From the NCBI RefSeq assembly GCF_030551255.1, contig NZ_CP130630.1, positions 124,001-188,000 of the forward strand: a stretch of 64,000 nucleotides of DNA, in the 5' to 3' direction. The translations under genes were made by a program, and so were the position numbers. Positions within the stretch are counted from its first letter, which is position 1; every line of letters starts with the position of its first letter. The DNA comes from Streptomyces sp. NL15-2K. Lineage in GTDB: Bacteria; Actinomycetota; Actinomycetes; Streptomycetales; Streptomycetaceae. The notes beneath the pieces were generated by a model. That model did not search any database and was not told the DNA's origin. It saw nothing but the letters and a program-made list of their open reading frames with translations. Positions 27,208 to 36,967 of this stretch are shown piece after piece.

Positions 27208-27446
27208 GTCCGCCGTCTCACAGACCGCGCCGCGGCGCGTCACAGCGAGTCCGAAGGCCCCGGTGCGCGGACCGGCCGCGTACCCGGGCGGGCGCGGAGG
27301 TGTCCTCGCCGAGCCCGGACCGGGCTCCTTGACCCACCCCCGACCCGCATAACCCGAATCTGCTCAGATTGACCGAAAGCATCTCAGAACTCCCTCTCGC
27401 AGGATCTCGTACGCGACACGATCTGTGCCGACGGCGACGCCCTGGC

Positions 27447-28037
27447 TCAGGTCGTGAACAGGACCAGTGACATGCGCTTGCCGGACTCCACCACGCTCAC
27501 GGCGTGCTGCAGCTCTGCCTTGGCCACCAGGACGTCCCCGCGGTTGACCCGGAAGCGGCGCTCGTCCTCCGGGGTGATCCGGGCGAGGAACTCACCGCCG
27601 GAGTAGTCGTCGGTCAGGCCGATCACGATGCTGAACCGGTACTGCGGGTTCGCCTCGTGGTCGTTGTGCCAGCCGACCTCGTTGCCCTCGTGGAGGAAGT
27701 TGGTCTGCGCCCGGCGCACCGTCACCTCGTCCTGGCCGAAGCAGTCGGCCCAGAACGCCAGCGCCTTCTGCGAGGCCACGATGTCCAGGATCTTCTGTGC
27801 GATCTCGGGCGCATCGACCTTCGCGGGCTCGTAGCCGCGCTCTCCTCGGGCGATGTCCACCGGATCGACGAGGATCCGTCCGACTCCGAGCCGGTTCTCG
27901 TCCCCGATCCCGTCCCCGTGCGGCAGCTTCATGCACAGCGCGATCACCTCGTCGATCTCCTCCGCCGAGTAGAGGTACTCGCCCGCCCGGAGCAGCACGA
28001 CTCCCTCATTGTGGAGCACATCCCTGGCTGAGCTCAT
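27447..28037 (-). CDS. 2-oxoglutarate/Fe(II)-dependent oxygenase
   Basis: A 196-residue protein with the iron-binding facial triad: HxD in GWHNDHEANPQYRFSIVIGL, distal His in AELQHAVSVV, and a 2OG-binding Arg in GKRMSLVLF. SGGEFLARI and RFRVNRGDVLVAKA are typical of the P4Hc/2OG-FeII_Oxy core. Length is normal for the small type. Its start overlaps the stop of the terminal NRPS gene by four bases (ATGA), so it is co-translated with it. Probable role: hydroxylation or desaturation of an amino acid, free, carrier-bound or in the peptide. Confidence 0.93.
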   Translation of the reverse strand: MSSARDVLHNEGVVLLRAGEYLYSAEEIDEVIALCMKLPHGDGIGDENRLGVGRILVDPVDIARGERGYEPAKVDAPEIAQKILDIVASQKALAFWADCFGQDEVTVRRAQTNFLHEGNEVGWHNDHEANPQYRFSIVIGLTDDYSGGEFLARITPEDERRFRVNRGDVLVAKAELQHAVSVVESGKRMSLVLFTT

Positions 28038-31000
28038 CGTGAGCCTCCTTCTGTGTTCGGGTGGTTGCCGGGCAGAACGCGCAGGGTGATGGCGCGCAGC
28101 TGCTCGGCAAGTTCGTGGATCGCGGTCGGGCGCAGCAGCCCGAAGTGGTCGGCCGCCACCTCGCTGACCTGAAGCATCTGCACTACGTCGGCCCAGCCGC
28201 GGCAGTCGTCGTATCCGCTGTCGGTGATGCCGGGGTAGCCGTGGCCCGCCCGGATCAGGTGGACCGGGAAGTCCGCTCCCCTGCTGGGGCGATAGGTCCC
28301 GAACGCTTCGCTCGTAGCGGCGATCATGGACGACAGTGCCCGGAGGTCCTGCTCTGAGAGATCGTCGGGGATGAGCCCCTGCCGACGCAGGAAGGCCACC
28401 CCGTCCGCGTCGTCCCCAGAGGGTTCACCGGGATTGCCCTCACCCCGCGAAGACACAGCACCGCCCGGGGCGGGCACCCAGCTGTCGAACATGACCACGG
28501 CGGCCGGCCGACTGCCGCGGACGCTCAGGGCCACGCCCAGCTCGTAGGCGAGAATCCCGCCGAAGGACCAGCCGGCGAGAACCGCCGGCCCGCTGGCGGT
28601 CAGGCGCTCCACCGCGGGAATCAGCTCCGCGACGAAGTCCGGCACCGTCCGTGGCGGCGTTTCGCCGAAACCGGGGGCGTCGAGGCCCTGTACGTCGAGC
28701 GCGGGAGCGAGGTCCCTGCCCAGGGCGAGGTAGGCCAGGGCCAGGCCGGACGCCGGGGGCAGCAGGATCAGCCTCGGGGCACCCGGAACGCTGGCCAGGG
28801 GGACCTGCAGATCTCTCGGGGTCGAGCGGGAGCGCACCAGGTCGGCCAGGTGCGCGACCGTCGGCTGTCGTGCCAGGTCCGCGATGTCCGGCCGGACGCC
28901 GATGCGTCTTTCCACCACGACGGCCAGTCGCAGCAGCAGCAGCGAGTTGCCGCCCAGGTCGAAGAAGGTCGACTCCCGGTCGCAGACCTCATGTCCCAGC
29001 ACTTCTTCGAACGCGGCGTGGATCTCCCGCTCGACGGAATCGCGTCCGACGCCGGCCGTGCTGCTCCGCCGCTCGGCGCGGCTGTCCCGCCAGATCGCCG
29101 TCAACGCGTTCGCGTCCGTCTTGCCGTTGGTGTTCAGCGGGAGCTGTGGCAGGACCAGCAGCGTGCGCGGAACGAACTGTCGCGGCAGCCTCGTCGCGGC
29201 CCAGCCGCGCAGCGCGTCGCAGTCGACTGCGGTGCCGTGCTCCACTGTGCAGAACGCGACCAGTTCCGCTGCCTTGTCCTCGCCGAGCACGAGCACCCGG
29301 GCCGAGGTGAGCGATGGGTGCGCGAGGAGTGCCGCCTCGATCTCCCCCGGCTCGATGCGCACCCCGTGCAGCTTCACCTGGCGGTCCAGCCGGCCCAGGT
29401 ACTCGTAGCCGCCGTCGGGCAACTGCCGCGCGGCGTCGCCGGTGCGGTACAGGCGGCGACCCGGTTCGGCGCTGAACGGATCGGGGACGAACCGCTCGGC
29501 CGTCAGGGCGGGCTGTCCCCAGTAGCCGATCGCGGTGCCCAGTTCACCCCCGATGAAGAGTTCTCCTCGCAGGCCGGACGGGACCGGGCGCAGGTTCTCG
29601 TCGAGGACGTGCAGCCTGGCGTGGGGCAGCGCCGTGCCGATGGGCACGGACCGCATGTCGTCGTTGCGCGAGCAGGTGTGCGCGGTCACCGCGTTCGTCT
29701 CGGTCGGGCCGTACAGATTGACCAGGGTGGCCGGCAACAGGTCGTGCACCCGGTCCCGCAGCGAGGGAGTGAGCGCCTCGCCCGCCGAGAGCAGGTATCT
29801 GAGGCTGGTGCACCGTCCCGCCTCCGGCTGTTCCAGGAAGTACTCCAGGACCGACGGCACGAAGTTCACCACGGTCACCCGCTCGCGCTGGATCAGCGCG
29901 GCGAGGTGGGCCGGGTCCGCGTGCCCGGTCGGCGCGGCCACGACGAGCGACGCTCCGTGCCGCAGCGGCCAGAAAAGCTCCCAGACCGATACGTCGAAGC
30001 CGTACGGCGTCTTCAGCAGCACCCGGTCGTCGGCGCCCAGGGGCATCCGGCTCTGCAACCAGTCGAGGAACGCCTGCGAAGCGTCGGTCGGGAAGGCGAC
30101 CAGCTTCGGCCGTCCTGTCGATCCGGAGGTGAACAGGAGATAGGCGCAGTCGCCGGCACGGGCGGGCGTGGTCGTTCGTGGAGCCGGCATCGAGGCGCTC
30201 CGGCCGACGGCGGCGTCCAGGATCTGCCATGGCCCGTCCGGCAGCAGCGCACGGGTCGGCTCGTGACACAGCACCATTGCGGCGTCGGCTGCTTCCAGCA
30301 GTTCGGCGATCCGGGCCGGCGGGGACGTCGTGTCGATCGGGATGTAGCCGCAGCCCGCCGCCGTGACGGCATGGACACCGACGACGAGATCGACCGACCG
30401 TTCCAGGAGGAGCGCCACCCGATCGCCGGGCCGCAAGCCGTGCCGACGCAGCGCTTCCGCGGTGCGGGCCACCCGGTCGGCGAGTTCGGAGTAGTCCAGG
30501 GTGCCCTCGCGCTCATCGATCAGCGCCACGGCATGCGGGGTCCGGTCGGCCTGACGGAACAGCCCGTCCGCCAGGCTGAGGCGGCCGGTGCCGGCACGTA
30601 CCGGCTGCTCGGGCTGCTCCGGCCGCTCCCGCCGCTCCACCCGCTCCGGCGCGGGGGGCTGCGCCAGCGGAATCTCCCCCACCTGGGCCTCCGGTCGCCG
30701 GACGACCAGCCGAAGGATGGCCAGGAACGCTTCCAGCGCGCCCGCGGCAGCGAACTCGTCCGTCCCGCGCTCCGCCCACTCCACCGACCCGGAGATGCCC
30801 TCCGCGTGTTCGGTCAGGGCGAAGGTCAGGTCGAACTTGGCGGTTCCGCTGTCGAGGTCCCGCATGTCGCGCAGCCGACCGTTCCACTCGGGCTCCTCCG
30901 CGGTGGCGCCCTGCCAGGCGAGCATGGTCCGGAACAGCGGACTGCCGGACCGGGCGCCACTCGCCCCCGTCAGCTCCACCAGCTCGTCGAACGGCATGGG

Positions 31001-32038
31001 CTGGTGGTCCAGGGCTTCGATGACCACCTGGTGCACGCGGCGCGCCACGTCGGCGAAGCTGTCGTCCAGCGCGATGTCGGTGCGCAGCGCGAGCGTCCGT
31101 ACGAAGAAGCCCACGACCCGGTCGAGCACCGGATCCTCACGGCCCGCGGTCGGGGAACCGACCACCACCGCCGAGGAGTCGGTGAACCTGCGCAGCACCA
31201 CCTTCAGGGCGGCCAGGCACACGGCGTACACGGTCACGCCGAGTCGCTGGGCGAGCGACAGCAGGGCGTCACGCAGGTCCGCGTCGATGTCGAAGGGAAT
31301 CAGCCCCCCGCGCAGACCGGGGTCGTCGACGACCCCCTCGCGCAGGGCCAGCGTGCCGGCGATGGGTGCGTCCGCGAACTTGCCCGCCCAGTAGTCCCGC
31401 ACCCAGTCCGGGGCAGCCGTGTCGTCGTGGCCGGACACCCAGTCGACGAAGCTGGTGGCGGGGACCTCTGTCTCCTTGCCGGAGAGCAGCAGGGCCAGGT
31501 CCTCGAGAAGGACACCGACCGACCAGCCGTCGACGACGAGATGGTGGAAGACCAGAACCAGCCGCCAGGTCCCGTCCGGCAGCAGGATGGCCGTCGCCCG
31601 GTACAGCGGCGGCCTGTTCAGGTCGAGTGGCCGGCGGGCGGCGTCCGCCGTGAGCTCAGCGGCGTGCTCCTGGGCCGCCTCGGGCGCGTGGCCGGTCAGA
31701 TCGTGCCAGTCCAGGGGCACCGCGCAGGAAGCGGTCACTTCCTGTACGGGGGCGTCCGGCGGGCCGGACACCCTCAGCCGCAGCGCCTGGTGCACTTCCT
31801 GAAGCCGGCTCAGCAGCCCTTCCAGCTGCCCCCGGTCCGGCGGTTCGTTGAGGTCGAGCCGGAATGCGATGTTGTTCTGCGCGGTGCCGGGATGCCTCTG
31901 CTCGAGGAACCACAGACGCTGCTGGGCCCTGCTGAGCCGAGCCCCGGCCGCGGACCGCGGCGCGGCCCGCCGCTGCGCGCCGCGACCACGCAGGAGCAGT
32001 TCGACGAGCTCCTCGCGTCGTACGGATATCTCAGTCAT
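28034..32038 (-). CDS. NRPS module C-A-T-TE (terminal)
   Basis: A 1334-residue one-module synthetase from the ATG at 32038 (GGAGG upstream inside the previous gene; 8-base overlap). The condensation domain has HHLVVDGWS (about 165-173). The A domain shows LLFTSGSTGRPKLVAF, YGFDVSVWELFW, NLYGPTETNAVTAH, YRTGDAARQLPDG and LNTNGKTDANALT. The T domain shows FFDLGGNSLLLL. The thioesterase shows VLAGWSFGGILAYELG with the GxSxG serine and a late VAADHFGLL histidine. Hand-read pocket residues are D-V-W-N-L-A-L-A-V-K; Asn278 is reminiscent of Thr-type pockets, but the substrate is not assigned. It completes and releases the peptide. Confidence 0.96.
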   Translation of the reverse strand: MTEISVRREELVELLLRGRGAQRRAAPRSAAGARLSRAQQRLWFLEQRHPGTAQNNIAFRLDLNEPPDRGQLEGLLSRLQEVHQALRLRVSGPPDAPVQEVTASCAVPLDWHDLTGHAPEAAQEHAAELTADAARRPLDLNRPPLYRATAILLPDGTWRLVLVFHHLVVDGWSVGVLLEDLALLLSGKETEVPATSFVDWVSGHDDTAAPDWVRDYWAGKFADAPIAGTLALREGVVDDPGLRGGLIPFDIDADLRDALLSLAQRLGVTVYAVCLAALKVVLRRFTDSSAVVVGSPTAGREDPVLDRVVGFFVRTLALRTDIALDDSFADVARRVHQVVIEALDHQPMPFDELVELTGASGARSGSPLFRTMLAWQGATAEEPEWNGRLRDMRDLDSGTAKFDLTFALTEHAEGISGSVEWAERGTDEFAAAGALEAFLAILRLVVRRPEAQVGEIPLAQPPAPERVERRERPEQPEQPVRAGTGRLSLADGLFRQADRTPHAVALIDEREGTLDYSELADRVARTAEALRRHGLRPGDRVALLLERSVDLVVGVHAVTAAGCGYIPIDTTSPPARIAELLEAADAAMVLCHEPTRALLPDGPWQILDAAVGRSASMPAPRTTTPARAGDCAYLLFTSGSTGRPKLVAFPTDASQAFLDWLQSRMPLGADDRVLLKTPYGFDVSVWELFWPLRHGASLVVAAPTGHADPAHLAALIQRERVTVVNFVPSVLEYFLEQPEAGRCTSLRYLLSAGEALTPSLRDRVHDLLPATLVNLYGPTETNAVTAHTCSRNDDMRSVPIGTALPHARLHVLDENLRPVPSGLRGELFIGGELGTAIGYWGQPALTAERFVPDPFSAEPGRRLYRTGDAARQLPDGGYEYLGRLDRQVKLHGVRIEPGEIEAALLAHPSLTSARVLVLGEDKAAELVAFCTVEHGTAVDCDALRGWAATRLPRQFVPRTLLVLPQLPLNTNGKTDANALTAIWRDSRAERRSSTAGVGRDSVEREIHAAFEEVLGHEVCDRESTFFDLGGNSLLLLRLAVVVERRIGVRPDIADLARQPTVAHLADLVRSRSTPRDLQVPLASVPGAPRLILLPPASGLALAYLALGRDLAPALDVQGLDAPGFGETPPRTVPDFVAELIPAVERLTASGPAVLAGWSFGGILAYELGVALSVRGSRPAAVVMFDSWVPAPGGAVSSRGEGNPGEPSGDDADGVAFLRRQGLIPDDLSEQDLRALSSMIAATSEAFGTYRPSRGADFPVHLIRAGHGYPGITDSGYDDCRGWADVVQMLQVSEVAADHFGLLRPTAIHELAEQLRAITLRVLPGNHPNTEGGSR

Positions 32039-35000
32039 GAGTGCGCAGCGCCTCCAGCATGTCGAGCGCTTCCTCATCGCTGAGGCCGCTCACCAGCTCC
32101 TCGATGCCGCCCTGGACGGCCTCCGCGAGCGCGGCGATGGTGGGGCGGCTGCTGAACCGGCCTGCGCGCAGGGTGATCCCGAACCGCTTTCCGACCGCAC
32201 CCAGCACCCGCACCAGACTGAGCGAGGTACCGCCGACCTGGAAGAAGTCGTCGTGGCGGCCGATCTCCTGGATGCCGAGCACGCGCGACCACTCGGCCGC
32301 GATCTCTGTTTCCAACGGGCCGATGGGTCCCTCCAGCCCGCCTTCCAGGGGGAATGCCTGACGGTCCGGTTCGGGAAGGCTCTCCCGCGCGATCTTCCCG
32401 CTCGTCGTACGCGGGAAGTCCGGCAGCACGACGAAGGCGCCCGGGACCATGTACCAGGGCAAGCGCTGTCCGGCGAAGTCGGCCAGGTCGTTCGGGGACG
32501 GCGTGCTGTCACCGGCGACGACGTAGGCGGTCAGCTGGACGTTGCCGTCCGAGGACTTCCGGGCCGTCACCACGCAGGCGGAGACGGCCGGGTGCGCGCA
32601 GAGCACGTTCTCGATCTCACCGGGCTCGACGCGGCACCCCTGGATCTTGACCTGGTGGTCCGCCCGGCCCAGGAACTCGTAGATGCCGGTGTCGAGCCGC
32701 CGGACCACGTCTCCCGACCGGTAGAGACGCTCACCGGGGTTGCCCGGGTGGGGCACGAATCGCTCGGCGGTGACGGCCGGCCGTTTCTGGTATCCCCAGG
32801 AGACACCCCCCGGACCGCTGACGCAGAGCTCGCCGGGCACGTCCGTGGGCACGGGCTGGAGCGCGCGGTCGACGACGCGCATCGAGTAGACGCCGATCTC
32901 CCGTCCGAGCAGCGTCGCCGCTGCCGGTCCGTGGTCGTCGGATCCGTCCCAGACGGTGACCTCGGCCGTCTCGGTCTGTCCGTACTGGATGTGCACGGCG
33001 GCGCCGAAGTGGTCGCGGGCCCGCCGGAGCAGACTCGTCGGCACCGCCTCACCGCTCGCGATCACCCAGCGCAGCCGGGGGTAGGAACCTGCTTCGACCG
33101 CGCCCAGATACGTCTCCAGCGCGACGGGCACGAAGTGCACCAGCGCCACGGGTTCGGTGCGCAGCACCATGCTCAGATAGTCGGGGTCGGTCTCCCGCCC
33201 CGGCTCGGCGACCAGCACCTCCCCGCCCGCGAACAGCGGCAGGAGGATCTCCCAGACGGAGATGTCGAAGACCAGCGGCGTCTTGAACAGAGCCGCTTCT
33301 CCCGGCCCCACCGGGTAGGCGTCCCGGAAGTACGCCATGCGCGAGGCCATGTCGCGGTGGTCGATGAGGACACCCTTCGGGGTGCCCGTGGATCCGGAGG
33401 TGTAGTAGATGCAGGCCAGGTCGCCCGGGCGCACCGGCACGCCGGGGGCGCTCTCCGCCCCGTCGTCCTGCGGCACCAGGACCGGCACGTCGGCCAGTTC
33501 CTCCGTCTGGGACGCGTCGGCCACGATGGCGGACACGGCGGCGTCCGCGCAGATGGCCTGGACGCGCGCGAGGGGGAACTTCGGGTCCAGCGGTACGAAG
33601 GCCGCGCCGGCCTTGAGGATCCCGAGTGCCGCGCAGATCAGCTCCGGGCCCCGGTCGAGTCTGAGGCCGATCCGGCTGCCGGGCGCGATGCCGGAGCGCA
33701 CGATCCGTGCCGCGAGCGCGTTGGCCCGGCGGTCGAGCTCGCGATACGTCAGTCGGCCGTCGGCCCAGCGGACGGCCACGGCGTCAGGCGTGCGGCGCGC
33801 CTGCGCCTCGATGTCGACGTGCACCGGATTCTCGTCCGGGTGGCTGTCGGCGTCGGCTCGCTCGGCGAAGGCCACTGCCCTCTCCTCGGCCGTGAGCAGC
33901 GGCAGCTCGTCCACCGGCGTGTCCGGGTCCTGCGAGGCCGACGTGAGCAGCTGGACGTAAGCGGCGGCCAGCCGCTGCGCCCAGGGGCGGTCGAACAGAG
34001 CGGTGTCGTACTCCAGCTCGCAGGCGAATCCGTCGGCTGCCTGGTCGACCAGCAGGGTCAGTTCGTTCTTCGCGGTCCCGTTGTGCACCGCGAGCCGGGT
34101 CAGAGGGTGACCGCCGATCATGGGCGGGGTCTCCACCGGCGTGTTCTGCGGTCCGAACATCGCCTGGTACAGCGAGGCAGCGCCTTCCTGCCGCACCCCG
34201 GGGAGTCGCACCAGTTCCTGGAGGGGCAGCCTGCCGTGTTCGAGGCCGTCCGCCACATGCTGGAAGGCCGAGGCCACCGCGGTCAGGAAGGTGGTGTCCT
34301 CCGTGTACTCCTCCAGGGCCACGATGGTGTTGCTCAGGTAGCCGAAGGTGCGCTCGGCGTCGGCCGTGCCGCGCTGGGCGATGGGGAGACCGATACTGAC
34401 CCGCTCGTTGAGCGAGTAGCGGTGGAGGAGTGTCCCGAAAGCGGCCAGCATGATCGAGAAGGGGGATGCGCCGGTCTGCGCAACGAGCTGGTTCACCACC
34501 GGAGCCGGCACCGCGAAGCGGTGCACGTCTCCGCGGCGCGACGGCTGTCTGTCGTGGCGGCCAAGCCGCAGGGGAGCCGCGCCGCCCTGGAGCCGGTCAC
34601 GCCAGTACGCACGGTCCCGCTCCGCCTCGGCGGTCCCCAGCCAGCTCCGCTCGCCCTGGCTCCACTCGGCATGGTCGCCGGGCACGGTGTCAGGGACGCC
34701 GCCGTCGAGCACCAGCGTCAGGTCCCGCAGAAAGAGCTCCAAGGACCAGGAGTCGCAGACGGAGTGGTGGAAGACGAACCCGAACGCGGTCTCGTCCTGC
34801 GCGATCTCCGCGTGGAACGTACGGACCAGGGGTGGCCGGGACAGGTCGAACGGCTCCGCCGCCGCCGAGCGCAGCGCCTCGATGAACTCCTCCGTGCTCG
34901 CGCAGGAGAGCTCTCTCACATCGGGTCGCACGCTCGCGTGCACCTGCTGCGCCAAGCCGTCACCCGTCCAGTGCAGGCCGGTGCGCAGCGCGTCGTGACG

Positions 35001-35204
35001 CGCGGTCAGGAGCTCAACCGCTTCCCTGAGCTGAGCGGCCGTCAGCCGCGCTGTGACGTGGTAACCGAACGGGGCCGCGTAGGGAGCGGTGGTCCCGTCG
35101 GCCTCGGCGGTCAGCCAGAGCCTCTCCTGGCCGCTCGAAGCGGGGAGGGTCCGGATCGCCGCTTGCGCCGCGTTCGGTGTGGGCTCTGCGATCTCTGTGT
35201 TCAT
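32031..35204 (-). CDS. NRPS module C-A-T
   Basis: A 1057-residue module with ATG at 35204 and AGGAGG six bases upstream. The condensation domain catalytic motif is HHSVCDSWS (146-154), with Ser in place of the usual Gly after the Asp; the second His and the Asp are kept. The A domain shows IYYTSGSTGTPKGVLIDHRD, LVFDISVWEILLPLF, IQYGQTETAEVTVW, YRSGDVVRRLDTG and RTTSGKIARESLP. The T domain has FFQVGGTSLSLVRVL. Pocket residues read by hand are D-I-W-H-I-S-Q-E-V-K, no known match. It probably takes the aminoacyl group from the stand-alone A/PCP pair and passes a dipeptide to the C-A-T-TE protein. Confidence 0.96.
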   Translation of the reverse strand: MNTEIAEPTPNAAQAAIRTLPASSGQERLWLTAEADGTTAPYAAPFGYHVTARLTAAQLREAVELLTARHDALRTGLHWTGDGLAQQVHASVRPDVRELSCASTEEFIEALRSAAAEPFDLSRPPLVRTFHAEIAQDETAFGFVFHHSVCDSWSLELFLRDLTLVLDGGVPDTVPGDHAEWSQGERSWLGTAEAERDRAYWRDRLQGGAAPLRLGRHDRQPSRRGDVHRFAVPAPVVNQLVAQTGASPFSIMLAAFGTLLHRYSLNERVSIGLPIAQRGTADAERTFGYLSNTIVALEEYTEDTTFLTAVASAFQHVADGLEHGRLPLQELVRLPGVRQEGAASLYQAMFGPQNTPVETPPMIGGHPLTRLAVHNGTAKNELTLLVDQAADGFACELEYDTALFDRPWAQRLAAAYVQLLTSASQDPDTPVDELPLLTAEERAVAFAERADADSHPDENPVHVDIEAQARRTPDAVAVRWADGRLTYRELDRRANALAARIVRSGIAPGSRIGLRLDRGPELICAALGILKAGAAFVPLDPKFPLARVQAICADAAVSAIVADASQTEELADVPVLVPQDDGAESAPGVPVRPGDLACIYYTSGSTGTPKGVLIDHRDMASRMAYFRDAYPVGPGEAALFKTPLVFDISVWEILLPLFAGGEVLVAEPGRETDPDYLSMVLRTEPVALVHFVPVALETYLGAVEAGSYPRLRWVIASGEAVPTSLLRRARDHFGAAVHIQYGQTETAEVTVWDGSDDHGPAAATLLGREIGVYSMRVVDRALQPVPTDVPGELCVSGPGGVSWGYQKRPAVTAERFVPHPGNPGERLYRSGDVVRRLDTGIYEFLGRADHQVKIQGCRVEPGEIENVLCAHPAVSACVVTARKSSDGNVQLTAYVVAGDSTPSPNDLADFAGQRLPWYMVPGAFVVLPDFPRTTSGKIARESLPEPDRQAFPLEGGLEGPIGPLETEIAAEWSRVLGIQEIGRHDDFFQVGGTSLSLVRVLGAVGKRFGITLRAGRFSSRPTIAALAEAVQGGIEELVSGLSDEEALDMLEALRTHD

Positions 35205-35249
35205 GCTCGCCTCCTGCCCGAAGGCATGGTCAACGCCGCTTGGGGACTG

Positions 35250-35429
35250 TCAGCGGGAACTGGCGGGGCGGATGTCCGTCCAGGTCCGGTCGATGTACTC
35301 CAGGCAGGCCTCCTTCGTCCCGGCCTGGTGCACGGGCTCCCAGCCCGCCGGAACGGGCAGGTGGTTCCGCCAGACCGAGTACTGGCCCTCCGCGTTGCGC
35401 ACGGCGTACCAGTGGTGGCGCTCCTCCAT
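35250..35429 (-). CDS. MbtH-like protein
   Basis: A 59-residue gene too short for routine ORF cut-offs. ATG at 35429 with AAAGGAG nine bases upstream; stop at 35250. The translation contains NAEGQYSVWRNHLPVPAGW, EPVHQAGTKEACLEYIDRTW and TDIRP, matching the MbtH signature (N-x-E-x-Q-x-S-x-W, P-x-GW, CL-x-YI, W-T-D-x-RP). MbtH proteins bind A domains and are often needed for their folding or activity. It is the first gene of the minus-strand operon, 45 bases before the first NRPS gene. Confidence 0.95.
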   Translation of the reverse strand: MEERHHWYAVRNAEGQYSVWRNHLPVPAGWEPVHQAGTKEACLEYIDRTWTDIRPASSR

Positions 35430-35873
35430 GTCAAGGCTCCTTTCCTCGCCGCCGGCGGCGGCCGGGCGAGTTCGTCCTGGAAATCCCGTTGATCAGCCTC
35501 GGAATGCGGGGATGTCTGCGGACGGCACATCGCCCTCCGAGTTGCCCATTGGATAGTTCGTCACCATTCACAAAAGCCCGTGAAAACTCGACGAATATCG
35601 CCGCACTCTTGCCTCAAAAGGCATTGCCCGCAAAGACGAGGCTCGAATCTAGCCCTATTCTCGGAGGCATGTCAACCAACATCGGCCGGAGATCCGAAAA
35701 GATCTCCTGCGGCAGGAAAACCCCAGGTCAGCAGAGTGGTACTCATTCGGAACCTCACCGGTATCACCCTGGTGAAGATTAGAGACGCTCCACTCAGCCC
35801 ATTCGCGTCTCCGCACACGGACAATCGGACCGGGCGCATGGGGCGCGACTAAGACGGGGAAGGATTATATCTC
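35430..35873. promoter_or_regulatory. Divergent promoter gap between the MbtH/NRPS operon and the PhyH gene
   Basis: A 444-base non-coding gap with lower GC than its surroundings, as expected of a regulatory region. It drives the 16-kb NRPS operon to the left and the PhyH-type gene to the right. It contains one copy of AAACCCCAGGTC (35718-35729) also found in the SARP/MFS promoter gap. Exact -35/-10 boxes could not be set by eye. Confidence 0.6.
35718..35729 (+). promoter_or_regulatory. Copy 2 of the repeated 12-mer AAACCCCAGGTC
   Basis: It lies 145 bases before the PhyH start codon, in the same orientation as the copy found 170 bases before the MFS start at 41566. A shared regulator-binding site is possible; no direct evidence. 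Confidence 0.4.
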
Positions 35874-36773
35874 GTGCGTGACTTCAGCCACGTGGCGAAA
35901 CAATACTCCGAGGACGGTTTCGCCATCATCCGGGATGTCATCCCGATGGACCTCATCGAGGAAGCGCGCTCTCACATAGCGTGGCTCATGGAGAAGTACC
36001 CGGATGTACGCCCCGAACATCTGCACCACCCCCTGATCCGCAACGACGCCTTCTGGGTCCGGCTCATCTCGGACTCGGGGTTGACGGACATCGCCGAGTA
36101 CTTCCTCGGTCCGGACGTCGCCTGCTTCACAGCGCACTACATCTGCAAGCCGCCCTTCGACGGCCAGCCGGTGCTGTGGCATCAGGACGGCGCGTACTGG
36201 AAGCTGGAGCCGATGCAGGCGCTGACCGTCTGGCTGGCGGTGGACCGGAGTTCGACCGAGAACGGCTGTCTGCGGATGATCCCCGGGAGCCACCGGCTGC
36301 CGCTCCACTCTCCCTCGCTCCGTACCGACACGGAGAACATGCTGTACTCCGCGTCCAACGAGGACATCGTGAACGAATGGGTCGAAAAGCGCGGCGTCGT
36401 CGACATCGAGCTCAACCCCGGCGACGTCTCGATCCACCACCCCCATCTGCTGCACCGCTCCGAAGCGAACACCTCTGCCCACCGTCGCTGCGGGCTCGAC
36501 ATCGGCTACATCTCGACCTCGACGCGCATCAGTAGCGACGGTCTCTACCTCGACCCCGTTCTGGTCCGCGGTGAGCCGGTCGAAGGCGTCAACACCTATC
36601 GTCCGCTTCCTCGGTACACGGCCGGGGAGACCATCCCCTTCGTGGGGCACGAGGAGTGGAACGAACGGGTCGGCGCGCCCGACGCCGACCCGACCGCCGA
36701 CGGCGAGGAGACACCGATCCAGGTCACCCGGCGCATGATCACGCGGCTGCGGGAGGGTTCGGTCGCACGATGA
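35874..36773 (+). CDS. Phytanoyl-CoA dioxygenase (PhyH) family 2OG-Fe(II) oxygenase
   Basis: A 299-residue protein with a GTG start at 35874 (GGAAGG about ten bases upstream). PhyH features are seen in order: YSEDGFAIIRDVIPMDLIEE, LWHQDGAYWKLEPMQALTVW with the HxD iron ligands, MIPGSHRLPLHS, and VSIHHPHLLHRSEANTSAHR with the distal His and an Arg for 2OG binding. Length is usual. Family members in peptide and nucleoside antibiotic clusters hydroxylate amino acids or cyclise side chains. Divergent from the NRPS operon, it is probably the cluster's second oxygenase. Confidence 0.93.
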   Translation: MRDFSHVAKQYSEDGFAIIRDVIPMDLIEEARSHIAWLMEKYPDVRPEHLHHPLIRNDAFWVRLISDSGLTDIAEYFLGPDVACFTAHYICKPPFDGQPVLWHQDGAYWKLEPMQALTVWLAVDRSSTENGCLRMIPGSHRLPLHSPSLRTDTENMLYSASNEDIVNEWVEKRGVVDIELNPGDVSIHHPHLLHRSEANTSAHRRCGLDIGYISTSTRISSDGLYLDPVLVRGEPVEGVNTYRPLPRYTAGETIPFVGHEEWNERVGAPDADPTADGEETPIQVTRRMITRLREGSVAR

Positions 36774-36885
36774 CCCGATGCGGGCCGCCGGAGCCGCCGG
36801 CGGACCCGCGTCTCGATGACCGGAGGGGCCGGAGGGGCCGCGGCGCTACCGCGGCGTGACCGCCGCCCGGTTCGGAAGCAACCGT

Positions 36886-36935
36886 GGGAGGGACCCGGAT
36901 CGCGGTCTGCAGAGCCGGGTTCGGGTCCCTCTCCC
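36886..36935. terminator. Bidirectional hairpin terminator
   Basis: GGGAGGGACCCG (36886-36897) pairs with CGGGTCCCTCTCCC (36922-36935) with one bulge. It lies between the convergent PhyH (+) and aldo/keto reductase (-) genes, so it can end both transcripts. Confidence 0.6.
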
Positions 36936-36967
36936 CGGTCTGTGCCGAGAATCCCGGAATCTTCTGA

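Noticed and set aside
21026..35204. Naming the amino acids of the three A domains
   Set aside because: Pocket residues were aligned by eye, and none of the three ten-residue codes matched a substrate I know. Any named product would be a guess.
28850..35492. Very long plus-strand open frames opposite the two NRPS genes
   Set aside because: They mirror the NRPS coding frame, have Arg/Gly/Val-rich composition without any domain, and lack ribosome binding sites. They are the usual antisense shadows in high-GC DNA.
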